DNA of 64,000 nucleotides from Paenibacillus abyssi (GTDB lineage Bacteria > Bacillota > Bacilli > Paenibacillales > Paenibacillaceae). Positions 54,500-63,710 of the stretch are shown one piece after another. The stretch is taken from positions 1 through 64,000 of the forward strand of contig NZ_BMGR01000012.1 in assembly GCF_014640295.1 (NCBI RefSeq). Direction: 5' to 3'. The position numbers and the translations under genes were made by a program. Position 1 is the stretch's first letter, and every line of letters begins with the position of its first letter. A model generated the notes under the pieces. It searched no databases. It was not told where the DNA came from and saw nothing but the letters and a program-made list of their open reading frames with translations.

Positions 54500-54999
54500 A
54501 GACCGCTGGCCTTGTGAAGCTGCACATGTGGGATAAGCTGCTCATCGGCTTTACGATGATCATCCTATTTGCCGTCTTCATCGCTGGCTGCGGCAGCGCA
54601 GAAGAGAGTAATGAGAATCAAGGGCACTCGCACGGAGTTGCAGCTACCGAATCGGAGCAGTTGGAAACGACGGCATCGCTTGCCGATATGCCCGCGTTTC
54701 TTGACAATCATACTCCCTTAACGACGGAGCTTTACTCCGAGGTCGGCCAGTATATGGATATTTTGGAGATGATTCATTGTTATTGCGGCTGTATGGATGA
54801 CGACCCTGCGCACGACTCCTTATTGCGGTGTTACCTCGCGGACGTCGAACCTGGCAAGGTTACCTGGTCTGATCACAGCACCTCCTGCGGCATTTGCAAG
54901 ATGGAAGCCGAAGATGTGATCGCGATGGCCAAGCAAGGCAAATCCACCGATGAAATCATTGAAGCCATTGACGCAAAGTACAAACCAAACAACATGTAA
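54496..54999 (+). CDS. PCYCGC-motif lipoprotein
   Basis: A 167-residue secreted protein. A signal peptide of the lipoprotein kind ends in VFIAGCGSAEES (lipobox IAGC). A His-rich segment (HSHG) follows; then IHCYCGCMDDDPAHDSLLRC and TSCGICKMEAEDVIAMA give at least six cysteines. The PCYCGC family is widespread in Firmicutes and uncharacterised; here the Pro is His. The ATGA overlap with the thioredoxin-fold gene suggests that the latter keeps these cysteines reduced or oxidised, or that both handle a metal. That is inference. Confidence 0.83.
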   Translation: MKTAGLVKLHMWDKLLIGFTMIILFAVFIAGCGSAEESNENQGHSHGVAATESEQLETTASLADMPAFLDNHTPLTTELYSEVGQYMDILEMIHCYCGCMDDDPAHDSLLRCYLADVEPGKVTWSDHSTSCGICKMEAEDVIAMAKQGKSTDEIIEAIDAKYKPNNM

Positions 55000-55067
55000 T
55001 CACTGACTTCTACGGATTTGCTGCAATAATGCCTCTAAGACACTGCAATACGATTCTTGTTCAACAT

Positions 55068-55110
55068 AAAATCCCCTTAAAAAGGCTGTCAGCCGTTTTA
55101 AGGGGATTTT
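55068..55110. terminator. Bidirectional terminator
   Basis: A perfect 15-base stem, AAAATCCCCTTAAAA (55068-55082) with TTTTAAGGGGATTTT (55096-55110); the loop has a smaller GGCT/AGCC helix. A and T runs at both ends let it serve both directions, between the PCYCGC gene and the convergent DUF309 gene. Confidence 0.9.
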
Positions 55111-55190
55111 TAAGCTCCAGCATGTCCACAAAATAGGTTAAGCGCTTCCGATTATTATCATCATCGCCGATTTTTTACAGGGCTTCAACT

Positions 55191-55649
55191 TTAATCATGG
55201 GCATTGTCCCCGTGAAGACGCTGCTCGAGCGGTATCTTTGCCAGCTCACCCGCCGCCGAGGCCAGCAGCGGATCGGTAACCTCGATTTTGAATGCTTCGA
55301 ACCTCGGAGCGGCTCCGGCTTTCGTCCTATCCGACAGCCCGCTGACATACTTTTCGAGCGGCTCCAGTGCGTGCCTGGAATGATGGCGCACCTGTTCGAT
55401 ATTAAGCCCCATATGATCGTCCGGGTAGCCCTCAAGCTTCTCCAGCGCCGCCGTGAACAGCTTCACAGCGCCCGAATAATTATCATTACGCCAATGATGC
55501 AGGCCGACAGCGACCTGAAGCAGCCCCTGATAGAACAGGTTCCGGCCTTCCTCCAGCCACAGCTCCTCCATAACTTCATGGCACTCGAAATAATCCTCAT
55601 CTACATTGAACAGCACGACAAAATGAATATACTTTTCATCGTAGTTCAT
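55191..55649 (-). CDS. DUF309 family protein
   Basis: A 152-residue alpha-helical protein. The N-terminal region VLFNVDEDYFECHEVMEELW and NLFYQGLLQVAVGLHHWRND is the DUF309 signature, with the conserved ECHE-type His and Glu that may bind metal. The function of the family is not known. It is directly downstream of the RelQ-type gene with a one-base gap. Confidence 0.82.
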   Translation of the reverse strand: MNYDEKYIHFVVLFNVDEDYFECHEVMEELWLEEGRNLFYQGLLQVAVGLHHWRNDNYSGAVKLFTAALEKLEGYPDDHMGLNIEQVRHHSRHALEPLEKYVSGLSDRTKAGAAPRFEAFKIEVTDPLLASAAGELAKIPLEQRLHGDNAHD

Positions 55650-55650
55650 C

Positions 55651-56457
55651 TCAAGCCTGCCCGTTGTTTTTTTTGGCTCGCCTGATGGCTTCCTGAATAT
55701 CCAAAGACAGCTCTTTTAGTCCCCAAGCGTCTTCCTGCTCCCACAGCTCATTAAACTTCAATTGAAACTGCGCCGCCTCGCGTACCCGATGATAGAAGTA
55801 CAAATCTTGAATGCCGGAGAGCACCATCGAGACAATGTTGGACTTTTCTTCAAACCCGCGCTGGGCGTCTAATATCTCATGGCGGATGCTCGACATCTCA
55901 TTATCCAGCAGAAAAGCCGCTTCCGCAGCCTTTTTCAATCGATTCCGTACATCGTCAGGCAAACTTTCCTTATATTTATAGTTAAGCGAATGCTCAATGG
56001 TTGCCCAAAAATTCATCGCCAGCGTGCGAACCTGAATCTCAGCCAATACCTTCTTGAAGCCAAGCGCCGTTTGTACCGGATATTCCACGATCATGTGGTA
56101 GCTGCGATACCCGCTGTCCTTGAAATTCGTTATATAATCCTTCTCATAGATCAGCGTCAGGTCCTTGCGGCCGCGAATCAATTCGGCGACTCGGCGAATA
56201 TCGTCAACGAATTGGCACATAATGCGAATGCCCGCAATGTCCTCAATTCCGGATTCAATTTGGTCCATTGCTACATTTAACCGTTTTGCCTTCTCCAGAA
56301 TACTCGATATACGTTTGACCCGGCCGGTGACGAATTCGATCGGCGCATAAGCTTCCCGCGCTTTCAGCTCGCCCCGCATGGTCTTGAATTTAACCTTCAG
56401 TTCTTCTACTGCTTGTTCATATGGAAGCAAAAAAAGATTCCAGTCCCTTCCATCCAT
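55651..56457 (-). CDS. yjbM: Small alarmone synthetase, RelQ/SasB type
   Basis: A 268-residue single-domain GTP pyrophosphokinase. It begins FLLPYEQAVEELKVKFKTMR, has the synthetase motifs IEFVTGRVKRISSILEK, IEDIAGIRIMCQFVDDIRRV, KDSGYRSYHMIVEYP and the end EIQVRTLAMNFWATIEHSLN then YKY, with catalytic basic and acidic residues in place. There is no hydrolase or regulatory domain. Such enzymes make (p)ppGpp from GTP or GDP plus ATP and form allosteric tetramers. GGAGG stands seven bases before the ATG. It lies 20 bases downstream of pyrD. Confidence 0.92.
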   Translation of the reverse strand: MDGRDWNLFLLPYEQAVEELKVKFKTMRGELKAREAYAPIEFVTGRVKRISSILEKAKRLNVAMDQIESGIEDIAGIRIMCQFVDDIRRVAELIRGRKDLTLIYEKDYITNFKDSGYRSYHMIVEYPVQTALGFKKVLAEIQVRTLAMNFWATIEHSLNYKYKESLPDDVRNRLKKAAEAAFLLDNEMSSIRHEILDAQRGFEEKSNIVSMVLSGIQDLYFYHRVREAAQFQLKFNELWEQEDAWGLKELSLDIQEAIRRAKKNNGQA

Positions 56458-56477
56458 TCGATCGCCTCCAAATCCGT

Positions 56478-57575
56478 TTATCGATGTTCTGCTCCGACCG
56501 CATCTGACAAATGACGATACCCGTCACGCCGCAGCCTCTCTAGCAGACCAGCGTTCATTTCTCGAAGCAGCCCTGGGCCGCGATAGATCAATGCGGTATA
56601 CACCTCAACCAGGCTGGCACCGGCGCGGATTTTATCGTATGCGTCATCCGCATTGAAAATGCCCCCCGACCCGATAATCGGCAGTTTGCCCCACGTCTGT
56701 CGGTAGATGCTGCGGATCACCTCAGTTGACCGATCCTTCAGCGGTTTGCCGCTTAAGCCGCCTGCTTCCGCGGCATGCTTCTCCGTCAATCCATCGCGCT
56801 TGATCGTCGTGTTCGTCGCGATGATCCCGGATGCCCCGCTGTTCATAATCGTATCCACCGTGAATTCGAGCTGCTCATCGGTCATATCCGGCGCAATCTT
56901 GACCAGCATCGGCTTAACTGGGGCGCCGTGCTTGCCGGCTTGCTCAGTCATTTCCCCCGTTACAGCAGACAACAGCGTCTTTAACTCGTCGCCATGCTGC
57001 AGCGCCCGCAAATCCGGCGTATTCGGAGAGCTGATATTAACAACGAAGAAATCTCCATACGCATATAAACGCTTAATACAAGCGCGGTAATCCTCATGCG
57101 CCAATTCATTCGGTGTTGTTTTATTTTTGCCGATATTAACGGCAAGCGGGATACTATGAATCCGGCGTTCCGCTAACCGCTGCGCCATCATGTCCACGCC
57201 ATCATTGTTGAAGCCCATCCGGTTGATAAGCCCTTCATCGGCAGGAAGACGGAACAATCGCGGCAATTCATTGCCGGGTTGGCCCTTTGGCGTTACGGTT
57301 CCCACTTCAATAAAGCCTAGTCCGATACTTGAAAACCCATCCACCGCTTTTGCATTCTTGTCCAGTCCGGCAGCCAGGCCGACCGGAAGCGGAAAGTGCA
57401 GGCCGAACAGATCAACTGCTAATTCCGGCGCTTTCTGTACACCATACATCGCTTGCAGAAGCGAAGTCATTCCTGGCAGCTTACCTGCCATGTGGAGGCC
57501 GTCGATGGTCAGATGGTGGGCTTTTTCCGGATCCATCTGAAATAGCAACGGTTTTGCTAATTTAGTATATAACAC
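56478..57575 (-). CDS. pyrD: Dihydroorotate dehydrogenase (quinone), class 2
   Basis: A 365-residue FMN enzyme of pyrimidine synthesis. The N-terminal helical membrane-binding segment LYTKLAKPLLFQMDPEKAHH marks class 2. FMN contacts and active site are in PVGLAAGLDKNAKAVDGF, GTVTPKGQPGNELPRLFRL, FVVNISSPNTPDLR (catalytic Ser) and IATNTTIKRDGL then GGIFNADDAYDKI. It oxidises dihydroorotate with menaquinone as acceptor. Bacilli usually have the class 1B PyrD/PyrK pair in the pyr operon, while this gene stands apart from pyr genes, so it may replace or supplement that enzyme. Confidence 0.94.
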   Translation of the reverse strand: MLYTKLAKPLLFQMDPEKAHHLTIDGLHMAGKLPGMTSLLQAMYGVQKAPELAVDLFGLHFPLPVGLAAGLDKNAKAVDGFSSIGLGFIEVGTVTPKGQPGNELPRLFRLPADEGLINRMGFNNDGVDMMAQRLAERRIHSIPLAVNIGKNKTTPNELAHEDYRACIKRLYAYGDFFVVNISSPNTPDLRALQHGDELKTLLSAVTGEMTEQAGKHGAPVKPMLVKIAPDMTDEQLEFTVDTIMNSGASGIIATNTTIKRDGLTEKHAAEAGGLSGKPLKDRSTEVIRSIYRQTWGKLPIIGSGGIFNADDAYDKIRAGASLVEVYTALIYRGPGLLREMNAGLLERLRRDGYRHLSDAVGAEHR

Positions 57576-57736
57576 TATTGTTCACTCCGTTCCCCATTTA
57601 TGCTCTACGTTTCAGTTTATCTTTTTCTCGAACAAAAGAAAAGAGCCCGGTTCCCCGAGCGGTATTGCGGCATAGATCGTAAACGGTTACAATGAAAGGG
57701 CAAAAAGATTACATAGAACAGAAAGGTTGATTGAAT

Positions 57737-57874
57737 ATGAGCGCAAATCGCAAAAGACCCCCTGCCCTGCGGCGAAAGCCTAATGAGGAAGTGAATAAAA
57801 AAGCGCTGATCTGGCTCATTTCCAGCTTTGGTCTTATTGTTATCATCGTCGCATTGCTGCTTATTTTCTCGTAA
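57737..57874 (+). CDS. Small membrane protein, 45 residues
   Basis: The ORF encodes MSANRKRPPALRRKPNEEVN, a basic head, then one hydrophobic helix (ALIWLISSFGLIVIIVALLL). AGAAAGG stands about ten bases before the ATG, which is a good signal. The end overlaps the convergent L,D-transpeptidase stop by 14 bases. No family is recognised, although short proteins with this plan are common in Bacilli. Confidence 0.6.
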   Translation: MSANRKRPPALRRKPNEEVNKKALIWLISSFGLIVIIVALLLIFS

Positions 57875-59351
57875 TATCTTGTCCGCCCAACCAACGATAT
57901 ATCACACCGGGGTTTGTCTCATCCTGCTGCGGCGTCAAAGCAAATATGCCAATCGGCTCCAGCAGGCTCTTGGGAAGGCCCCCGCTTTTGATCGTTACCT
58001 GCGTGCCCAGCGGCACCAGGTCATACAATTCCTCCACATCCTCTTTCCCCATCCTTATACAGCCTAACGATTCGTCCTTGCCGATTTTGTCCGGCTCATT
58101 CGTTCCATGAATCGCATAGCGGGTGTCTGATAATGTCATGCCCCGGCTGCCAAACTCGCCGTCATCGCGGCCATTTGGATTTTTCACCTTCTCACTAATA
58201 TAAAAACTTCCCTCAGGCGTTTTATCACCGCCCAGACCAACGGCGTAGCTTCGCACAATCACATCGCCGCTCATGACAGCCAGCCGGTGATTAGAACGAT
58301 CCACAACGATCTCCAGGGGCTGCTGCGGCAAATTAATGCTCTCATAATTCCCGAATCTTGAAATGGTCGTATCGGTTGCCATACGCTGCATTTCCCTTTG
58401 CGTTTCCGTACCCGGTTCGCCGGCACTGCCGCTGTTTGTTTGATGTTTGATTTCTTTTAATAGAAATGGAAACATCGCCTTCATCATTTTCGAATCCCCT
58501 GCCAAAACATTCGCCGGATAAGGCCGCACCAGCTCATCCAGTTCCTTGGGCCAGCGTTTATACATCATTTGATATTGGTAGATTGCGCTGGCAAGCACCC
58601 AACGCTGCTCCTGTTCCATAGACCAATCTCGCAGCGTTCTCTTCGCTGCGGTCGCATCCGTCGGCTGGCAAAGGCAGGTCGCCGCATCATGAAGGCCTAC
58701 ATCCAGCATTGCCCCGCTTGCCGAACGATTAGCCGAGAGTAATACCTTCATATGGCTTGACCATCTCCGGTAGCCGTCTTCCTCCTCCATTCTCACTGCA
58801 AGCGCTGACTCACGTTTCATTCCGCTGCCGTAAATGATCTTGCTGAGCACATCCCCGATCAATTCCGAATCGGCTCCATTCACGAAAGCGATCGTCATAC
58901 CAGGCAACACCTCTGGAGCCTGGGAGGAAGAGGCCGGCAGCATCGGTGAATCCGCTGGACCCGTCAAGCCAGCCGAAGCCTCGGTTAGCTCATTGACTTC
59001 AGAATGCTGCGTTTTCGGTATGACGATGAACACACAGAGCAGCAGGAACGCCACAAGCAGCGAAGAGCGCATAAGCAGCACTTTCCGTTTGCGTTTGCGC
59101 TCCCATTGCTCCACCGCTTCACGGTGCTGCTGGACGCTTTGTTCCACTGCTGCGCGCTGCTGCTGCACAATGGGATGCTGTTTGGTTTCAAATGCTTCAT
59201 ATACATCTCCTGCTTGAATAAAACAGTAGTTTGCTTTCGCTTCCTTGCCAATCAGCATGTATTCCTTGCCAAGCAAATACCATGCCATTCGGTTTCCGGG
59301 GTGATTTTTGACGAATAACTTCAGATAGACGATTTCCTCGCGCTGTTCCAC
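57861..59351 (-). CDS. L,D-transpeptidase (YkuD) with N-terminal TPR-like and transmembrane segments
   Basis: A 496-residue protein. The first ~50 residues (FVKNHPGNRMAWYLLGKEYM, then AKANYCFIQAGDVYEAF) look like one or two TPR helices. One transmembrane helix lies at about residue 100-120 (LLMRSSLLVAFLLLCVFIVI), a long linker follows, and the C-terminal YkuD domain has DRSNHRLAVMSGDVIVRSYA, YAIHGTNEPDKIGKDE and the catalytic SLGCIRM. It would cross-link peptidoglycan at position 3 or attach lipoproteins. GGAGGG stands seven bases before a GTG at 59351; the TTG at 59366 is less likely. The catalytic domain is extracellular, the TPR part cytoplasmic. Confidence 0.86.
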   Translation of the reverse strand: MEQREEIVYLKLFVKNHPGNRMAWYLLGKEYMLIGKEAKANYCFIQAGDVYEAFETKQHPIVQQQRAAVEQSVQQHREAVEQWERKRKRKVLLMRSSLLVAFLLLCVFIVIPKTQHSEVNELTEASAGLTGPADSPMLPASSSQAPEVLPGMTIAFVNGADSELIGDVLSKIIYGSGMKRESALAVRMEEEDGYRRWSSHMKVLLSANRSASGAMLDVGLHDAATCLCQPTDATAAKRTLRDWSMEQEQRWVLASAIYQYQMMYKRWPKELDELVRPYPANVLAGDSKMMKAMFPFLLKEIKHQTNSGSAGEPGTETQREMQRMATDTTISRFGNYESINLPQQPLEIVVDRSNHRLAVMSGDVIVRSYAVGLGGDKTPEGSFYISEKVKNPNGRDDGEFGSRGMTLSDTRYAIHGTNEPDKIGKDESLGCIRMGKEDVEELYDLVPLGTQVTIKSGGLPKSLLEPIGIFALTPQQDETNPGVIYRWLGGQDITRK

Positions 59352-59454
59352 CCCGCTTCCCTCCAATTCAGCTGATTATTTCTATTATCGGCAAAAAAGT
59401 TCAGCTGAATTAGTGTACCTGGCAGGCAATGGTTTTGAGCATCATTTCCGGGAA

Positions 59455-59495
59455 CAAAAAAAACCCCCGCTTTGTCGGAACAAAGCCGGGGTTTC
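59455..59495 (-). terminator. Rho-independent terminator of the ferredoxin gene
   Basis: AACCCCGGCTTTGT pairs with ACAAAGCGGGGGTT on the minus strand and TTTTTTTGTTC follows. Confidence 0.88.
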
Positions 59496-59514
59496 AAATG
59501 AATCGGAAAACGGA

Positions 59515-59763
<249 letters not shown>

Positions 59764-59801
59764 CTAAATTCTATCGTTTCCCAATTATAATAACTAAACC
59801 T

Positions 59802-61151
59802 TCATTCCTCAATATATAACAAACCTTCGTCTAATTGCAAGGATGTCCCGCGAATTTTCCGGTTTCTAATTAAAGTTGAAGGATCTTCGCCCAGCATTCC
59901 CGCTGTCAATACCGCACTTTCCCCAAATTTGTTGCGCAGCTCGTCCATCGTTTTGGTAAGCGCCGCTTTCTTGGGCTGCTCTTTATATCCGAATAGATCC
60001 AATTGGATCGCAGCTTCCCGCCGGGATGTCAGATTCTGCAGCGTGACACCGAGCAGCCGAATCGGCTTCTCTTCCTTCCAGTGGCGATCAAAGAGCTGGC
60101 AAGCTTCACGGTACACCTCATCCGTCGACTCCGTCGGCGTTGTCAATGTAGTCGATCGGGTGATCGTTTTCATGTCAGGAGTACGGATAGTGATCTGAAC
60201 AGTGGCTGTGACGAGCTGCTGCCTGCGCATACGGCGGCAGGTTTGATCGGCCAGATTAAGCAGCACTCGCCGGACATCATCACGTTTCCTAACATCATGC
60301 GGCAGTGTTGTTGTATGTCCGATTGATTTATTTCGTTCCCGGTCTGGATTGACCGGTGAATCGTCAAGTCCGTTCGCAGCCTGCTTCAGCCAAGCCCCCA
60401 TTACGCCGAATTGGTTGATCAGCAGCCCCTCATTCGCTGTTGCAACCTGTCCGATCGTGTACAAGTTCAGTCTCCTTAGCTTCTCCGCGGTTTTGTTGCC
60501 AATGCCGAATAAGGTTTCACTGGGCTTATCCCATAATACGCTTGGCACATCGCGAATGCGCAATATGCTGAGGCCGTTGGGCTTTTTTATATCGGAGGCC
60601 ATCTTCGCAAGCAGTTTATTCGGAGCAATCCCGACAGAGCATGGAAGCGACCATTCGGAGCGAATGCGGCTTTGAATGGCGCTTGCGATTTCAAGCGGTG
60701 TGCCAAATACTTTAGAGCCGGTTATATCCAGATAACATTCATCGATCGACACAGGCTCGACAAGCGGCGTGTATTGCCTGGCGATGGACATAAAGCCCCT
60801 GGAATACTTACGGTACAAATCAAAATCGGGCGAGATTAAAATAAGCTCGGGACAGAGCCTCAACCCTTCCCGGACGGTCATCCCCGTTTTTACACCCCGG
60901 CTTCGCGCAGCATATGAGCAAGTTACGATAATGCCTTTGCGCAGCTCGACACTGCCGGCTACCGCCGTTGGTTTACCACGGTAGACATCAGGCTCTTCCG
61001 CCTCATGAACGGAGCAATAAAATGCGTTCATATCCAGATGAAGAACAACCCGGCCATTCGCCGGATAATGCTCATGAACCTGTTTCATTTCCTTGAGCAT
61101 CCCCTCTATATGGTGTTTACCAACCTCCCCTTCAGCATACATTTTGATCAT
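59802..61151 (-). CDS. dinB: DNA polymerase IV (Y family)
   Basis: A 449-residue error-prone polymerase. The palm has VVLHLDMNAFYCSVHEAEEP (first catalytic Asp) and PVSIDECYLDITGSK (second acidic pair). The region SLPCSVGIAPNKLLAKMASD and LFGIGNKTAEKLRRL is typical of DinB, and the little finger starts KSIGHTTTLPHDV. A beta-clamp motif may be QLDLFGY near residue 405. It extends synthesis past damaged bases. The start is uncertain: no ribosome-binding site fits the ATG at 61151, and ATGs at 61100 and 61088, behind AGAGGGG, are good alternatives. No LexA box is visible. Confidence 0.92.
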   Translation of the reverse strand: MIKMYAEGEVGKHHIEGMLKEMKQVHEHYPANGRVVLHLDMNAFYCSVHEAEEPDVYRGKPTAVAGSVELRKGIIVTCSYAARSRGVKTGMTVREGLRLCPELILISPDFDLYRKYSRGFMSIARQYTPLVEPVSIDECYLDITGSKVFGTPLEIASAIQSRIRSEWSLPCSVGIAPNKLLAKMASDIKKPNGLSILRIRDVPSVLWDKPSETLFGIGNKTAEKLRRLNLYTIGQVATANEGLLINQFGVMGAWLKQAANGLDDSPVNPDRERNKSIGHTTTLPHDVRKRDDVRRVLLNLADQTCRRMRRQQLVTATVQITIRTPDMKTITRSTTLTTPTESTDEVYREACQLFDRHWKEEKPIRLLGVTLQNLTSRREAAIQLDLFGYKEQPKKAALTKTMDELRNKFGESAVLTAGMLGEDPSTLIRNRKIRGTSLQLDEGLLYIEE

Positions 61152-61218
61152 GGGCAGGTCAATCTGCCATCCGTCCCACTTTTAGGCATCACTTTTCACA
61201 AAAAAACGGCGTTATAAC

Positions 61219-61247
61219 TCTACATTCACCGCAATAAATGGTATAAT
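61219..61247 (+). promoter_or_regulatory. Predicted promoter of cimA
   Basis: TATAAT at 61242-61247 is preceded, 17 bases upstream, by TCTACA (61219-61224), a four-of-six match to the -35 consensus. It lies 50 bases before the cimA start. No T-box or leader peptide fits in the space. Confidence 0.55.
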
Positions 61248-61296
61248 CATAAAATATGACTTTGTATTGGCTGAAATGAAGGAGGAAGCGTCCCGC

Positions 61297-62913
61297 ATGA
61301 CCCAACAAATCTCAATTTTCGATACGACGCTGCGCGATGGAACACAAGGTGAAGGGATTAGCCTATCGGCAGACGATAAGATCAAAATCGCCCAGAAGCT
61401 GGATGCTTTGGGAGTTCATTATATAGAAGGAGGCAATCCTGGCAGCAACAGCAAAGACATCGAGTTTTTCAAACGCGTGAAGTCCTTAAACCTCAATGCC
61501 AAGATTACCGCCTTTGGCAGCACCAGACGCAAGAACAGTAGTGCCGAGCAGGACAGCAGCCTGGTACGGATCGTCGAATCGGGCGTCCCCGCGGCTACGC
61601 TTGTCGGCAAGTCATGGGACTTCCATGTGCATACCGCACTGCAGACCACGCTGGAAGAAAATCTCGCGATGATCTACGATTCCTTTGCCTTTCTCAAACG
61701 CAACGACATGGAAGCGATCTATGATGCCGAGCATTTCTTCGACGGGTACAAACATAATCCGGAGTATGCCATTGCCGCGCTTCGCAGCGCTCAGGACGCA
61801 GGTGCAGACTGGATCGTGCTGTGTGATACGAACGGCGGAACGCTGCCCAATGAAATTCACGAGATCGTAGCCAGAGTGCGAGCGGAATTATCGGCGCCGA
61901 TCGGGATCCATACGCATAACGATTGTGAGCTTGCGGTTGCCAATACATTAGCTGCGGTTGGCGCAGGCGCTACTCAGGTGCAAGGCACGATCAATGGATA
62001 TGGCGAGCGCTGCGGCAATGCCAACCTGTGCTCCATCATTCCTAACCTGCAGATCAAGATGAATTATTCTTGCATCAGCAGCGAGCAAATTGCTCAATTG
62101 ACGAATGTCGCACGGTATATTAGCGAGATCGCCAATGTGCACATGCCCGTGAACCAAGCGTATGTCGGCAATGCTGCATTTGCCCACAAAGGCGGCATTC
62201 ACGTTTCGGCGATTATGAAGGACTCCAAAACGTACGAGCATATCGCACCTGAGCTTGTCGGCAATAAGCAGCGCATTCTCGTATCGGAGCTTGCGGGCCA
62301 AAGCAATATCATCTCCAAAGCGCAAGAGCTCGGCTTGGATGTGAATGCGAATAACGATAAGACAAAGCAGATCATCGACCGGATTAAAGATCTGGAGCAT
62401 CAAGGCTACCAGTTCGAAGGTGCGGATGCTTCGCTTGAACTGCTGCTGAGAGAAGCGTTCGGCGGCGAGACCAAAGAGATCTTCAAGCTCGAATCCTTCA
62501 AAATGCTGGTGGAGAAAAATGCCGGCCAGATGGTATCCGAGGCGATCGTCAAAATCAATGTCGACGGCGAGACGGTTTATACCGCAGCAGAAGGCAATGG
62601 ACCGGTCAATGCGCTGGATAACGCACTGCGCAAAGCGCTGATGCAGTTCTACCCGAACATTATGAACATCCATCTCTCCGACTACAAAGTCCGGGTGATT
62701 GATGAAAATGACGCAACGGCTGCCAAGGTTCGCGTTCTGATCGAATCCACCGATTTTGACAACACATGGAGTACGGTTGGCGTTTCGAGCAATATTATTG
62801 AAGCGAGCTGGGAAGCATTGGTCGACAGCATCCGTTACGCCCTGTTGAATATGGCCAAAGTAGAAAGCCAAGCCATCGATACGCGCGAGAGGCTGGGCTT
62901 AGTAAATCACTGA
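61297..62913 (+). CDS. cimA: (R)-citramalate synthase
   Basis: A 538-residue enzyme of the LeuA/isopropylmalate-synthase family. It starts ISIFDTTLRDGTQGEGISLS and has ALGVHYIEGGNPGSNSKDIE, GIHTHNDCELAVANTLAAVG with the metal HxH, and GYGERCGNANLCSIIPNL. The C-terminal LeuA dimer-type regulatory domain ends RYALLNMAKVESQ. It condenses pyruvate with acetyl-CoA to citramalate, opening the threonine-independent route to isoleucine. The sequence KGGIHVSAIMKDSKTYEHI is the CimA variant of the last conserved block. AAGGAGG lies about ten bases before the ATG at 61297; the frame from 61267 is not used. Confidence 0.92.
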   Translation: MTQQISIFDTTLRDGTQGEGISLSADDKIKIAQKLDALGVHYIEGGNPGSNSKDIEFFKRVKSLNLNAKITAFGSTRRKNSSAEQDSSLVRIVESGVPAATLVGKSWDFHVHTALQTTLEENLAMIYDSFAFLKRNDMEAIYDAEHFFDGYKHNPEYAIAALRSAQDAGADWIVLCDTNGGTLPNEIHEIVARVRAELSAPIGIHTHNDCELAVANTLAAVGAGATQVQGTINGYGERCGNANLCSIIPNLQIKMNYSCISSEQIAQLTNVARYISEIANVHMPVNQAYVGNAAFAHKGGIHVSAIMKDSKTYEHIAPELVGNKQRILVSELAGQSNIISKAQELGLDVNANNDKTKQIIDRIKDLEHQGYQFEGADASLELLLREAFGGETKEIFKLESFKMLVEKNAGQMVSEAIVKINVDGETVYTAAEGNGPVNALDNALRKALMQFYPNIMNIHLSDYKVRVIDENDATAAKVRVLIESTDFDNTWSTVGVSSNIIEASWEALVDSIRYALLNMAKVESQAIDTRERLGLVNH

Positions 62914-62925
62914 TGAAAAGCAATC

Positions 62926-62960
62926 AAGACCGTCCGAATTCCACTTCGGGCGGTTTTCTT
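62926..62960 (+). terminator. Rho-independent terminator of cimA
   Basis: ACCGTCCGAA (62929-62938) pairs with TTCGGGCGGT (62945-62954), followed by TTTCTT. Confidence 0.88.
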
Positions 62961-62999
62961 ATGTATTGGCTTGTCGTCGTACTTTTCTCAACACAATAA

Positions 63000-63030
63000 A
63001 AGAGCACTATCCGCGACGGATAGTGCCCTG
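63000..63030 (-). terminator. Rho-independent terminator of the thioredoxin-like gene
   Basis: GCACTATCCG (63004-63013) pairs perfectly with CGGATAGTGC (63017-63026); the minus strand continues TCTTTTATTG. Confidence 0.85.
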
Positions 63031-63046
63031 CTCATAATCGTCCAGG

Positions 63047-63583
63047 TTAAATCTCGGCCCACTTATCAATCAATCGTTCCCACTCCTGTTTGGAGATGAC
63101 CCCTGTAATGCGCTCGCGAATGACGCCATTGCGGTCGATTAACAGAGTCGTAGGGAATTGGGATACTTTGTACAAGCTTGTCGCCACTCCGTCACGGTCC
63201 ATCAGGATTGGAAAAGTAAGCTGGAAATCATCAACAAATTGCCGTGCTTGTCTTTCTTTATCATAAGATGTCGCATTGACGCCGTACAAGGCAATCACAT
63301 CTCCGTGTGATTCATGAAGCTCCTGCAGATCCGGCGCCTCCAGCTCACAAGGACCGCACCACGACGCCCAAAAATTAACCAGGAGCAGCTTTTCAGTTTG
63401 TCCGCCTACAGCATAATTTTTATCATCCAGAGCGGGAAGCTCAAAGGCCGGTGCCGCAAAACCGCGCTTCGGCTGTGCATCCTCAGAGTGCGACGCGGCG
63501 ACTTCCTTTTTTTCGTTATTTTGATAAATCGCAAGCGCAGCCAACATAACAACTGCAGCAAGAATCATGATATTTCTCTTCAT
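63047..63583 (-). CDS. ResA/TlpA-like thiol-disulfide oxidoreductase
   Basis: A 178-residue membrane-anchored thioredoxin-like protein. One N-terminal helix (KRNIMILAAVVMLAALAIY) anchors it, and the redox centre is LVNFWASWCGPCELEAPDLQ. The segment KVSQFPTTLLIDRNGVI has the cis-proline. Relatives reduce apocytochrome c (ResA) or act in sporulation (StoA); the family is AhpC-TSA/redoxin. GAGGGTATTAGAC precedes the ATG at 63583, and the frame to 63661 is not used. Nothing nearby links it to cytochrome c assembly. Confidence 0.88.
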   Translation of the reverse strand: MKRNIMILAAVVMLAALAIYQNNEKKEVAASHSEDAQPKRGFAAPAFELPALDDKNYAVGGQTEKLLLVNFWASWCGPCELEAPDLQELHESHGDVIALYGVNATSYDKERQARQFVDDFQLTFPILMDRDGVATSLYKVSQFPTTLLIDRNGVIRERITGVISKQEWERLIDKWAEI

Positions 63584-63710
63584 GTCTAATACCCTCTTTC
63601 CTTTATCCTCGCTGATTTCATCATAACATTTTGCAGAATTGAAGCTCAAGCAAACGGGCACATTATGACGGAGCTACCACTTCGAATGTGACTGGAAGGT
63701 GAACAGCAGC

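Noticed and set aside
61152-61296. T-box or leader peptide before cimA
   Set aside because: No specifier or antiterminator-like sequence fits within 145 bases; only a promoter is visible.
61948-62871. A 307-codon minus-strand ORF
   Set aside because: It lies wholly inside cimA, which has full family motifs; the minus frame has no recognisable domain.
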